Below are positions 1 to 9,900 of a stretch of DNA of 31,295 nucleotides, in pieces (the first letter of the stretch is position 1; each line of letters starts with the position of its first letter). The translations under genes and the position numbers were made by a program. The notes below the pieces were generated by a model, which had not been told where the DNA came from, made no database searches, and saw only the letters and a list, made by a program, of their open reading frames with translations. Source of the DNA: a virus. Location of the stretch: positions 1-31,295 of IMG/VR virus record IMGVR_UViG_3300009705_000068; one strand, given 5' to 3'.

Positions 1-1
1 A

Positions 2-913
2 ACTACAACGGAAGGTTCTCAACAAAGTTCGCTGGCTGCCCAAGCTACAAAGTTCACGGGTGAAGGAACTTTAGCAACAAACCAAGCGGCATTAATTGTA
101 GCCCAGAAAGACCAATTACTTGCTCAGACTGCTATCGAAGCAACAGCCGAGAAAGCTTTCTTTGACGGTGTGGTTGCTGTCACTCAGAATACCTACAGAG
201 ACTTTGCCGCTGAGATGCGGATGATGGGTATTCAAGAAGTCCAGTTCCAAGGGACTCCCGCTTACAAGAAGATAGAGCTTCTATCCGATGCAGGTAAGCT
301 ACGCACAGCTACAGCCACAGAGACAGGCTCAGATGCTACAGAACTCTCTGAGGTCAACAAGGTAATGCGCTTTATTGGTGAGGCCCCAGTGACAGCCCTC
401 AACTCCAACTCTCTAGCTTCTGAATGTGTTCGCTTATTACGTGACACAGACAAAGAGCTACAAGGACGTGGTTGGTGGTTCAATACTGAGAAGGACGTAG
501 AGCTTACAGCAAATGTCTCAGGACAAATCACAGTACCTACAGATGCCCTTTCAGTAGAGTTAAACGATTATGCAACCCGTATTAAAACAGTAGGTGGAGT
601 TCGTTACCTCTATAACCTCAAAGATAAGTCATACACTTCTTGGAGTGGCACAATCAAAGCCACGGTTATATATGAGCGCACACTAATTGACACTCCTCAG
701 AAGTACCTTGAGTATCTCAGCATCCGCGTAGCTATCCTACTGACAGAACTTTACCCACAAAGCGGTGTAGACATCCAGCGTCTTCCTAAGATGGAGCAGG
801 AGCTAAGGGCTTACTTTAAAGACCGTGAGTTTGACGAAGCTAATTACTCAGTATTTGACAACTATGACACAGCCTCCAGAATAGGCATCAACCGTAACTA
901 CGACCTTACATAA
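2..913 (+). CDS. Tail tubular protein A (gp11-like) with N-terminal extension, 5' partial
   Basis: The reading frame is open from base 2, so the start lies upstream of the window. The last ~190 residues, from about base 332 (DATELSEVNKVMRFIGEAPV), look like T7 gp11, the gatekeeper ring under the portal: a helical N-terminus with IGEAPV, then RGWWFN and a short beta region. T7 gp11 is 196 aa, so this part alone is full length. The ~110 upstream residues (Gln/Ala-rich, then AVTQNTYRDFAAEM) are extra. Internal starts exist (GTG 170, ATG 215) but neither sits at the gp11 boundary, so a longer fused protein is the simplest reading. The stop TAA shares one base with the ATG of the next gene. gp11 assignment is firm; the nature of the extension is unknown. 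Confidence 0.8.
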   Translation, partial: TTTEGSQQSSLAAQATKFTGEGTLATNQAALIVAQKDQLLAQTAIEATAEKAFFDGVVAVTQNTYRDFAAEMRMMGIQEVQFQGTPAYKKIELLSDAGKLRTATATETGSDATELSEVNKVMRFIGEAPVTALNSNSLASECVRLLRDTDKELQGRGWWFNTEKDVELTANVSGQITVPTDALSVELNDYATRIKTVGGVRYLYNLKDKSYTSWSGTIKATVIYERTLIDTPQKYLEYLSIRVAILLTELYPQSGVDIQRLPKMEQELRAYFKDREFDEANYSVFDNYDTASRIGINRNYDLT

Positions 914-3621
914 TGCCCTTAATTAATACGTCGGTTCCCAACCTTATCCAAGGTGTCTCTCAGCAACCTGATGCAACACGTTTTGTTGGTCAATGTGAGG
1001 AGCAGGAAAACGCTCTTAGCTCTGTTGCAGATGGACTAAAGAAACGTCCTAATACTAGGCACATCGCTAGGTTGCTTACGAGTGCTATTGATGAGAATAG
1101 CTTTGTTCACTTTATCAACCGCGATGACAACGAGAAGTATGTAGTTATCCACGACGGTTCGACTATCCGCGCTTGGAATATACTCACAGGACTTGAGGCT
1201 ACCATTAATGGCACTACAGGTGGTTACACCCCAGTAACAGACAGCTACCTTGATTCTTCCTCCCCAAAAGCACAGTTAAAAGCCCTTACGGTTGCTGATA
1301 ATACATTTCTGTTGAACACCTCAGTGCAAACAAGCATAGACGAGGCGACAACAAGCCCTAAACTCGACAAGCGCGCGTTTGTGTTTATTAAACAAGCAGA
1401 CTACGGTAAGAGCTACACTATTGAGACGGGAACGGGCGACACGATTCGATTTGAAGTTGACCCCTCGACGCTTCAAACACAACTTTATAGCCGCTTCGGT
1501 AGCGTAGAATTGTTTCTTTCATCAGGTGGCAATAATTATACCGCCAATACGGTCTACGCGATAACCTACCGCTTCCTAACGCACTTTACGTCAAACGTCC
1601 CTAGAACGATTTATGCTCGCACTGACTCTGGCGGGTCTTTTACGGAGTTATCCTCAGACAACTCGACCTTCGGTAACCGCGTCAGGGTTGCGTCCAACAC
1701 CACAGCGCCTTCCATAACTAACTACAGCTTTGAGTACCCCACCCCCGAAACCACCAACCAAGGTAATTCTGGATTTGGTTCGATTACCTCTGTCACTGGA
1801 GACTCTACCAGCGCATCAAACGCACGCACGCGCGATATTATTCTTGAACTATACGAGAAGACAACCGTAACCACCAAAGGTGGCTATAATGCAAACATAG
1901 ACGCTAATTTTGATACTAAGTATAGTGGTAATGGTTTGTTGTTTACATTAAAGGACACATCTACCTCTGATGATTTCTCCATAATTACACGCGACGACCT
2001 AGCGGATAGTGGTATGGGTGTTATATATAAAGAGGTAGACTCTCTGTCTGATTTACCCTTGAGCTGTGTTAATGGGTTTGTTACTAAAATCAAGGGCGAC
2101 GCAGAGCTAAACCAAGACGATTACTACGTTAAGTTTGTTACTGCTGATGGTTCTTCTTGGTCGCAGGGTTCATGGGAAGAAACCATTAGTCCTGACACGC
2201 CTTTAGGTTTTGATAAAACAACGATGCCCCATAGGCTGGTATCTACAGGATTAAATAGTTTTGAAATATTGGAATCCGAGTATAGCACACGAACCGTTGG
2301 TGATGCCTTGTCAAACCCCGCCCCATCCTTCATTGGGTATCCTATATCCAATATGTTCTTCTTTAAGAACCGTCTGGGCTTCATCTCTAATGAGAACATA
2401 ATACTTTCTGAGGCTGGGGAAACTTTCAACTTCTTCCGCAACACCGTTACAACTCTTCTGGATTCAGCTCCCATTGATGTGGCTGTTTCTAGCGGGCAAG
2501 TAACCAACCTTAAAGCGGCTAAAGGCTTCCAAGAGAACCTTATATTATTCTCAGAGAATGGACAGTTCGCTCTTAAGGGTGGAGGTGTTCTTACACCTAA
2601 GACAGTAAGCATCACTCCAATTACGAACTTCAGCTTTGAAGACCAAGTAGACCCATTACCATTAGGTTCTTATATATACTTCCCATTTACTCGTGGAGCC
2701 TTTACAGGGATGAGAGAGTTCACTGTAAACGCCTCTACCGATAATTACGATTCCACTGAGGTCACTGAACACGTTCCTGCTTACATCCCTAAAAACATTA
2801 TTGATATGGCGGGAACCACTTCGGAGGACATGATTGTGTTACTCAGCGGTGACGAAAAAGGTTCTCTATATATCTACAATTACTTCTGGAACAACAACCA
2901 GAAAGTCCTAAGTGCTTGGTCGAAGTTTACCTTCACTGGTGAGATACGAGGCATGGAGTTCATTGAGTCCACTCTATACGCAGTCATCACTAACAACGGA
3001 GAAACTAATCTCGTTGAGATGCCTCTAGAGTCTGGCTTAACGGATGCCGCTGGTTACGTTACTCACCTTGATATGCGAGTAGCATCTACAGTCAGTAACG
3101 GTTCTTCTACAATAACCCTTCCTTACACCCCAGCAAACAACTCAGTAGAGGTTTACACAACAGACGGTCTCAAACTTAATGTTACTAACTCAGGAGCTAC
3201 GGTTACTCTTGCGCAAGCGGTGTCAGCGGATACCCCTGTATTTACTGGCATCCCTTATACCATGAAGTACACCTTCTCTGAGCAACTCTTCAAAGCTAAA
3301 GCGGGTAACGGCACAAGTCCTTCTAATGCCGCTAAGTTGTTGATACGCAACGGCTCTATATACTTTGACAAGACGGCTTTCTTTAAGGTCAAAGTGACTC
3401 CTAAGTTCCGTGATACCTATGAGAATATCTTTACCCCTGATGTGATAGGTTCCACTACAATAGGAACTCTTAACTTAGACAGCGGGTTCTATCGTTTCCC
3501 TGTTCTTACAAAAGCACAGGATACAACTATTACTATTGAGAACGACAGCGCACTTCCAAGCAACTTCCAGAGTGCTGAGTTTGAATCCTTTGTTCACTCG
3601 CGTTCTAACCGCTATGGCTAA
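913..3621 (+). CDS. Tail tubular protein B (gp12-like nozzle)
   Basis: A 902-aa structural protein forming the tail nozzle below gp11. The N-terminus (NLIQGVSQQPDATRFVGQCE, then NALSSVADGLKKRP) is the hallmark of T7 gp12 (SQQP...GLQKRP). Later segments such as NRLGFISNENIILSEAG and FSENGQFALKGGGVLTPK also fit the family. It is longer than T7 gp12 (794 aa). Residues about 140-320 use many ACG, GCG and CGC codons compared with the flanks, so part of the extra length may be an acquired domain. The start is coupled to gp11 by TAATG and the end overlaps the next gene by 8 bases. Confidence 0.9.
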   Translation: MPLINTSVPNLIQGVSQQPDATRFVGQCEEQENALSSVADGLKKRPNTRHIARLLTSAIDENSFVHFINRDDNEKYVVIHDGSTIRAWNILTGLEATINGTTGGYTPVTDSYLDSSSPKAQLKALTVADNTFLLNTSVQTSIDEATTSPKLDKRAFVFIKQADYGKSYTIETGTGDTIRFEVDPSTLQTQLYSRFGSVELFLSSGGNNYTANTVYAITYRFLTHFTSNVPRTIYARTDSGGSFTELSSDNSTFGNRVRVASNTTAPSITNYSFEYPTPETTNQGNSGFGSITSVTGDSTSASNARTRDIILELYEKTTVTTKGGYNANIDANFDTKYSGNGLLFTLKDTSTSDDFSIITRDDLADSGMGVIYKEVDSLSDLPLSCVNGFVTKIKGDAELNQDDYYVKFVTADGSSWSQGSWEETISPDTPLGFDKTTMPHRLVSTGLNSFEILESEYSTRTVGDALSNPAPSFIGYPISNMFFFKNRLGFISNENIILSEAGETFNFFRNTVTTLLDSAPIDVAVSSGQVTNLKAAKGFQENLILFSENGQFALKGGGVLTPKTVSITPITNFSFEDQVDPLPLGSYIYFPFTRGAFTGMREFTVNASTDNYDSTEVTEHVPAYIPKNIIDMAGTTSEDMIVLLSGDEKGSLYIYNYFWNNNQKVLSAWSKFTFTGEIRGMEFIESTLYAVITNNGETNLVEMPLESGLTDAAGYVTHLDMRVASTVSNGSSTITLPYTPANNSVEVYTTDGLKLNVTNSGATVTLAQAVSADTPVFTGIPYTMKYTFSEQLFKAKAGNGTSPSNAAKLLIRNGSIYFDKTAFFKVKVTPKFRDTYENIFTPDVIGSTTIGTLNLDSGFYRFPVLTKAQDTTITIENDSALPSNFQSAEFESFVHSRSNRYG

Positions 3622-4090
3622 CCTAGTATTTCAGCAAGGGACACATAAGTTAATAAAGGCAAAGAAAAGCCATATTGACTACATAGTTCCCTTTATACGC
3701 AAGGAGGATAGACTTGAAGTTGCCTGTATGGGCAGCACTCCAGAGGAATCCTTGCATAGAGCTTTTGAAACTGATGATGCTACCCTTACTATTGTTGATG
3801 GTGGTGATGTCCCTATTGCCATGCTTGGTGTTGGACAAGTCATTGATATGGCTTATATTTGGATGCTAGGAACTGATGCTGTCCATGACGCATCCTACGA
3901 CTTCCTCAAGGCATCTCGCAAAGTAACTCAGTCTTTAACTAAACCCTACGGAGCAACCTTTAACTTTGTTCATAAAGAAAACAGAACTGCCATTAAGTGG
4001 CTTAAGTTCTGTGGCGCAAAGTTCACTAGAACACTCTCCTTCAATAACGAACCTTTTTACGAATTTATAATAACTTACAGAAAGAAATAA
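3614..4090 (+). CDS. gp13-like internal protein with GNAT-like fold
   Basis: 158 aa starting at ATG 3614 (MANLVFQQGTHKL), 8 bases before the gp12 stop. A longer frame exists upstream but lies inside gp12. The pattern of an N-terminal helix with IRKEDRLEVACMGSTPEESL, a strand with PIAMLGVG and a C-terminal HKENRTAIKWLKFCGAKF is typical of acetyltransferase-like proteins at the gp13 position of T7-like phages. In T7, gp13 is needed for assembly of infectious particles rather than as a known enzyme. Position between gp12 and gp14 supports the call; acetyltransferase activity is not implied. Confidence 0.75.
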   Translation: MANLVFQQGTHKLIKAKKSHIDYIVPFIRKEDRLEVACMGSTPEESLHRAFETDDATLTIVDGGDVPIAMLGVGQVIDMAYIWMLGTDAVHDASYDFLKASRKVTQSLTKPYGATFNFVHKENRTAIKWLKFCGAKFTRTLSFNNEPFYEFIITYRKK

Positions 4091-4095
4091 TATAT

Positions 4096-4611
4096 ATGTG
4101 TCCACCATTAGTAATCGCCTCAATCGCCATGAGTGCAGCCTCGACTGGTCTTCAAATAAGAGGACAGCAGATACAAGCCAAAACCCAAGAAAAGGTACAA
4201 GCAAATGCTTCTGCTGTTGAGAGACAGCGTTACCTTAATGAAGTATCCTCATTGCGCACACAGCAAGGTCAAGAGCAAGTTGCTATGGCTCAGAAGTTAC
4301 AATCTAATAAGACGAGAGCTAGAGAAGCTAGAGCAACCGCTAGAGTATCTGCTGGTGAAGCAGGTGTTGCAGGACTTAGCGTAAATGCACTTATGAACGA
4401 CTTAACTCGTAAGGAAGCGATGTATAATAACTCGGTGAATACCCAAGCACAAATGCTAGACGTAAGACGTGACCTTGCACTTAGAGATTCAGGACTAGGA
4501 TTTACTAATAATATGTTACGCATCAATCGCCCAATCGAAGAAGTAAACTACGCAGGTGCGTTAGTGAGTGGCGCACAAACTGGACTATCAACATATGGAA
4601 CACTTAAATAA
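4096..4611 (+). CDS. Internal virion protein gp14-like
   Basis: 171 aa. A hydrophobic N-terminal helix (VIASIAMSAASTGLQ) is followed by a long Gln/Ala/Arg-rich helix (about residues 25-90), then GEAGVAGLSVNALMNDL, a segment typical of gp14-type proteins of podophages. In T7, gp14 leaves the virion at infection and forms a channel in the outer membrane with gp15 and gp16. Size and order (13-14-15-16) match T7. The gene starts six bases after gp13 and ends two bases before gp15. Upstream is AGAAAGAAATAATATATATG, with only a weak Shine-Dalgarno. Confidence 0.82.
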   Translation: MCPPLVIASIAMSAASTGLQIRGQQIQAKTQEKVQANASAVERQRYLNEVSSLRTQQGQEQVAMAQKLQSNKTRAREARATARVSAGEAGVAGLSVNALMNDLTRKEAMYNNSVNTQAQMLDVRRDLALRDSGLGFTNNMLRINRPIEEVNYAGALVSGAQTGLSTYGTLK

Positions 4612-4613
4612 TA

Positions 4614-6965
4614 ATGGCAACTGATAATAGAGTACAAGTAAGCTACGACCCCTCTGAGATTACCTTAGCGCCCACTGTCGAGCAGACCAAAGGTAGCGGA
4701 ACGGTAGTTCAAGCGATGAACAAAACAAACCAAGCGTTGAACTTCGCTAGGGCTTTGAATCAAGTTCCAGCGGTAATTGGCGCTGCAAATAATATAGGAC
4801 AAGCACAAGCACTTGAGGACTTCTCCCAGATTACTGATAACACTAAGAAGGACGAGTTGCTTAAACAAGAGAAACAAATGTCTAAGTGGCTCGGGTATGA
4901 TAAAACATTTCAACAAGAACTTGTTAAAGATTACTACGTCCGTAACGCTGATACTATTACAAAAAGATTTACTACTATAGCTGGAAACCATACTGAATCC
5001 AAATCATTTGAGGCAGCAATGGCGGAAGAAAAGAAAACACTCATAGGGGAACTTCAAGAAGAGTTCGGCAATAACCCTAATCGTGTAGTCGCTATTAATG
5101 CTTTCGGTGACAAAATAATTGGAGAACTTGAAGGCAAGACTAGAGAGTTATTTGGTCAAAATGTTATTAAGGGTACTGTTGATTTTAAAGCCACCAATAT
5201 GCAGAAATCCCTCAAAGCGGGTGGGGATATTGATACTTCTTTTTCAACTTTCTTAGCGGAAACACAAGAAGGAGGTCTCCTAAGTAAATCAGAATCTAAA
5301 GCAGAGTTACTTACTAATGGCTTAGCGATTGCTAATCAATTTTCTAAAGACGGTCAATATGATAGAGCTTTAGAGGTTATGGACAAATTAAAAAGTCGTG
5401 AGTTCTTCAAGGGAGCTAAGTATGCTGGCGATGATTTAACTAAAGTAGTGAACCTTGAAGATAATATTAGAAAAGCCAAAAAGAATAATGATGACGTTGA
5501 TACTAGAGGTGTCGCGACTCAAATAAGAAATAGTTTTGCTTTCGTATCCACAACATTAGCGGGCTATGGTAAAGGTGAAGAAGTTCCGACAAGCGCTGTT
5601 AATCAAGTAAAAGATTTAATAACTAAGTTACGCCCTAACATTCCTGACGAACAGGTAGATACATTAATTGCTAAGTTTAATAATAGTGAATTAACAAGTA
5701 GTCAAAAAGTAGAGCAGTTAAAAACTATTCTCAATGAGGCAGGTACGCTAGACTTTGAAGGGGAAGACGGAAAAGTTATAGGTGTCCCTGATAATACAAA
5801 AACTATATTTAATTTAAGCGCTCAAGGATTTGTAGATTACTATGCTAACGAAGCGGTACAAAGACCTTGGTTGGTTAATGGACTAACTAATATACAACGA
5901 ACTAATGCCGTCAAAGGTGCTGTTGATTGGTTTAAACTTCCTAGGAATAAATTCATGAAGCCTAAGTCCTATATGGAAGATATAGGGTTTGCAGGAGCGA
6001 AAGTACCTGACGATGTTCAAAAAGCTTATGAAGAAGCCCACCAATTAGATTGGACAGCAAGTAATAAAACCTTTGCTGGCTTTAATGAAGACTCTTTGAA
6101 AGTAACGCTCAAGAATGAATTTAGCAATTTAAGATTCTTTAGCCCAGATAAGACAAAAGAAGCAGCTACTAAATGGTCAGCATTTGTTGATGAGTATTCT
6201 GATAATTATTTTCCAATTATTCAACAGGATTTAGAAGACTATTCTTCAACCATCATTGATGATGAGAAGAGAGATGAACTCTTAACAAAAAAAGTATCTG
6301 AATTAAGAAATTACTATGCAAATAACTTAGCTCAGTTGTTTGAATCTAAAACTAATTACAATGATTATTTGAACTTCGGGTATGGAAGAGATGCTAACAT
6401 TTCGCGAACAGGTGTTGCCCCTTCTGAGTTTAATTTTAGAGCGGATAAACCAAATACCAAAGAATATGGAGTTGGTGACTTTAAGAAACTTGACATTACA
6501 ACATCCTCGGAGAGATTTGTAGAGCAAAGCATCAAGGATGAAACAGATATTAAACAATATCCACACCTGCAATTACTACGAAAACGTATGTTTTCTGAGA
6601 AGTACGCTTACAAAAATGTAGAAGAGTTTCAAAGTATCTATAAAAATATGAGGGACAATAAGGATAGAAATGCCCTTCAAGCTACGATGGTGGCTTATGG
6701 TTACCCTACCTACACTCCTGAAGCTGCTGAAGACTTAAGGAAGACTGGTTTATCCTATGCTGAAGTACGCTTGTTTGGAAATATAGACGAACTTACAGAA
6801 GTTTCTGTAGCGTGGCAAGGGGCTTATAATAAAGCAACGCTTGGAGAAATTTTAACAGAAGACGAACAAAAAGCATTTGATGCGCTTACAGACTTCGGAA
6901 TATTTAATTCTGAAACATTTGGACAGTTTATGAATGTTCAGAAAGACCTAGTAGAAAAATATTAA
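4614..6965 (+). CDS. Internal virion protein gp15-like
   Basis: 783 aa, close to T7 gp15 (747 aa), and placed between gp14 and a giant gp16-like gene. Mostly alpha-helical and polar with no clear membrane segment or enzyme motif. The N-terminus (residues 1-60) is Gln/Asn/Ala-rich: VVQAMNKTNQALNFARALNQ. In T7 this protein forms the periplasmic tube for DNA ejection. The assignment rests mainly on order, length and composition. The stop TAA shares its last base with the next ATG, implying translational coupling. Confidence 0.78.
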   Translation: MATDNRVQVSYDPSEITLAPTVEQTKGSGTVVQAMNKTNQALNFARALNQVPAVIGAANNIGQAQALEDFSQITDNTKKDELLKQEKQMSKWLGYDKTFQQELVKDYYVRNADTITKRFTTIAGNHTESKSFEAAMAEEKKTLIGELQEEFGNNPNRVVAINAFGDKIIGELEGKTRELFGQNVIKGTVDFKATNMQKSLKAGGDIDTSFSTFLAETQEGGLLSKSESKAELLTNGLAIANQFSKDGQYDRALEVMDKLKSREFFKGAKYAGDDLTKVVNLEDNIRKAKKNNDDVDTRGVATQIRNSFAFVSTTLAGYGKGEEVPTSAVNQVKDLITKLRPNIPDEQVDTLIAKFNNSELTSSQKVEQLKTILNEAGTLDFEGEDGKVIGVPDNTKTIFNLSAQGFVDYYANEAVQRPWLVNGLTNIQRTNAVKGAVDWFKLPRNKFMKPKSYMEDIGFAGAKVPDDVQKAYEEAHQLDWTASNKTFAGFNEDSLKVTLKNEFSNLRFFSPDKTKEAATKWSAFVDEYSDNYFPIIQQDLEDYSSTIIDDEKRDELLTKKVSELRNYYANNLAQLFESKTNYNDYLNFGYGRDANISRTGVAPSEFNFRADKPNTKEYGVGDFKKLDITTSSERFVEQSIKDETDIKQYPHLQLLRKRMFSEKYAYKNVEEFQSIYKNMRDNKDRNALQATMVAYGYPTYTPEAAEDLRKTGLSYAEVRLFGNIDELTEVSVAWQGAYNKATLGEILTEDEQKAFDALTDFGIFNSETFGQFMNVQKDLVEKY

Positions 6966-9900
6966 TGGCTGATATAATTACATTTAATCCTATAACTGAC
7001 GGCAAGCGTGAAGACGAAGAAGTCATAGACACCATTAATCCTGCGGTTACTAGCACAGAAAGGGAGCTTAAAACTGTCCCTACTTCTTGGGAGAATACTA
7101 CCTATGACGCTGCTGCTGAAGCAGAAGAGAATGACACATGGCATCAAATAAAAGGTTACGGAGCAGGTGCGGCAGTTGAGATGGGCGGGGGATTTTATAT
7201 GTCCCATAAGCTCAACAGTGCTGGTAGATACCAACAAACCGTATCTAATTCTAAAAAGATTTTAAATTCTTTAAGAGCCTTAAGAGTAGCCAACTTAGCT
7301 ACATGGCAGAAATCCTTTACCCCTTGGGGCGCAGTTGCACAAGTTGGTACATTTGCTGTTACCGAAGCGGGTATATGGGCGTTAGCTAACTTGGCTGGAC
7401 AAGGTACTCGTAATGCCATGGGCGTTCAAGAAGGAATACATTCTAGTGAACTCATAAGCTCCGCTGTCTTTGGTACGATTGCACAACCAGTAGAAAGCGC
7501 TTTTGCTTTAGCTAAGATTGGTGATAAAATTAATAAGGCGATGCCTTTAAAGATTGTAGCCGAAACAACTCACAACGCTAAGAAAGGTGTTGTTGATTTA
7601 GCTGCTTGGAAAGGGAGAGAGTTATTAGTTAAAGGCGCTCCTAAATTTGTAAGTGGAGCAGTATTGGGACTTACAGAGTCCGTAATGCGTCAAGAGTTAG
7701 CTCTCCAGATGAATGACATTGAAGAGAGGAACGGATGGGATTATGCAACATCCACTCTTCTTGGTGGAGGTTTTAATTCAATATTTGGTGTATTATCGAA
7801 GTCAGGAGCTTGGGGGCGTAAACAAGCAACCACTGTATCAGAAAGAGCTAGAGATAGAACTAAACAGGCTATTGAAGATATTAATAAAGATATTGAAAAG
7901 CTTGGACAGAACATAAATAAACCATCTAAGAACAAAAAGCTTAATGACTTAACCATTAAGAAAGGCGAACACGAGCAAGCCTTAGAAATTCTTGAAGATA
8001 TGGTTGAGGATACCAAGAAAGCTGACGCTCATTTGTCTGCCGATGAAACCAATCCTTCTACAGCTATTGACCAACCTGAACCAGCAATTCTTAAAGAGAA
8101 AAGAGAGCGACTTGAAAATCAAGAAAAGCTCGACACAGACGAACTCAAAGAAGAAATCAATCTTGATAAGGCTCTTGATGAAAGCACACTAGATAGAATA
8201 CTAATAGACCTTGAAGAAAAGTGGCAGACCGCAGTAGATAATTTAGATGAAGGTAGTGTTACTGACGAAATCACAAGAATTACGCGAAGGATTTACGAAG
8301 CTGCCGACTATGACATGGGCATTGCCATTGAGAAGTTAGCACTTATGGGTGACGACATTGATATGCCAACAATCGCAAGACTTCTTGAGGATGTTGATAC
8401 TCAAATCAAATTGCTAGATAGTGTTCATGGTCGAATAAATACTGCGGCTGGTAGAGCGGTGAGAGCTAATAATCTTAACTCTAGTCCTGCTCCTAACTCT
8501 ACATATTCTCTTGCTAATCAACAAACTAAAGATGCCTTGAATGTAATCAAGCGTAGATTGAGGAGCGTGATAGATGGCACTGATACTGTTGATGATTTCA
8601 TTGCTGCTGCTGATAAAGTATTAGAAGGTAAAAAACCAGTATCTAAACCAGTAGAGGTCGACACACCAGCTACTCCTAAGCCAGACGGAGAAGCTCCAGC
8701 AACACCTAAAGACGCTCCAGAGACTCCTAAACTAGAAACAAACCTCAAGCCTAAAAAAGTCTTATCAGCGTTTGAAACAGGTGGGTTTCCAGTGCAATCG
8801 GTTGTCGTAAATGGCGAAACAAGATATATCACATCCGCAACAATCGAAGGTCTTGGGAGAAAGTATTTTTTTACCGATGAAAAAGGAATTGGTCAATTTG
8901 ATATAGAGGGTAAAAGCACAAGCAAATTAGATAGAATTGATGAAATAAACACTACTTTTGATACACGCAAAGACCTTTTAGATGCAATTCAAAAGAAGGT
9001 AGATGAAACACCTACACCACCTAAAGACACCCCGCAACCCAGAGGTGAAGAAAGTCCTAATCCCAAAACGGGAAAGAAGAACGAAGAAATTGATAGTGGT
9101 TCTAATGCTGATGTAGATGAACCTACAGTATCACCAGTTGTTTCTGCTTTAGATAAACGCATTGCAAAACTTCAAAAGCAATTAGATGAACTATTACCAA
9201 ATATTTCTGGTAGGTCACCTGAAGAAGCTAAAGGAAGCAAGGGTAATAAGAAAGCAGAAGACCCTGAAGTTAAACGACTTAAGAATAGTATTGCTAACGC
9301 TAAAAGGTATAAGCGTGAAGCAGAGAAAGTTGTTAAGGAAGAACTGGAGGTTGCCCGTTTAGCTGAGATAGCTGCCCGTAATGACCCTGCTGAGATGCAA
9401 CTTGAAGTTGGCGGTAAAGGAAATAAACCTAAAGAATCTCTTAACAAGAAAATTAATGAGGCTAAAGCACGACAAAGAGCGGCAAAGAAATTATTTAGAG
9501 AACGCTTAAAGAAAATCGTTGATGATGAAAAGAAGCAAATACGATTAGAAGCTAAAGCTAAACTTTGGGATGATGTTTACGATTATGTTTATCGTGAAGC
9601 AGAGATGGAGAACGCAGGTGTTGGTGTAAAGCTATTTAGAACCGCACGTATCCTTCGTAAGTTAGGCATGGTCAACTCACCTACTTCTGCAATGGCTGCC
9701 TTACCTACGGGCGCATTTGAAATGATAAAGTTATTTCCTAAAGCCTACATAGGAAAGGCGCTAGCTAAAACTGATTTAGAAGCACAGGCAGCACAATTTG
9801 AAATAGAAGCGGCTGGCGAAGCGATGATGGGTTTGTTTAAGGCAGACACTTGGAAACACTTTTATAGAGCCTACAAAACAGGACAAGACCCTAGCTATGG

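Noticed and set aside
2124-2615. Minus-strand 163-aa frame inside gp12, and other minus-strand frames
   Set aside because: They lie antisense to strongly coding genes, have no ribosome sites and show no family motifs; they are shadows.
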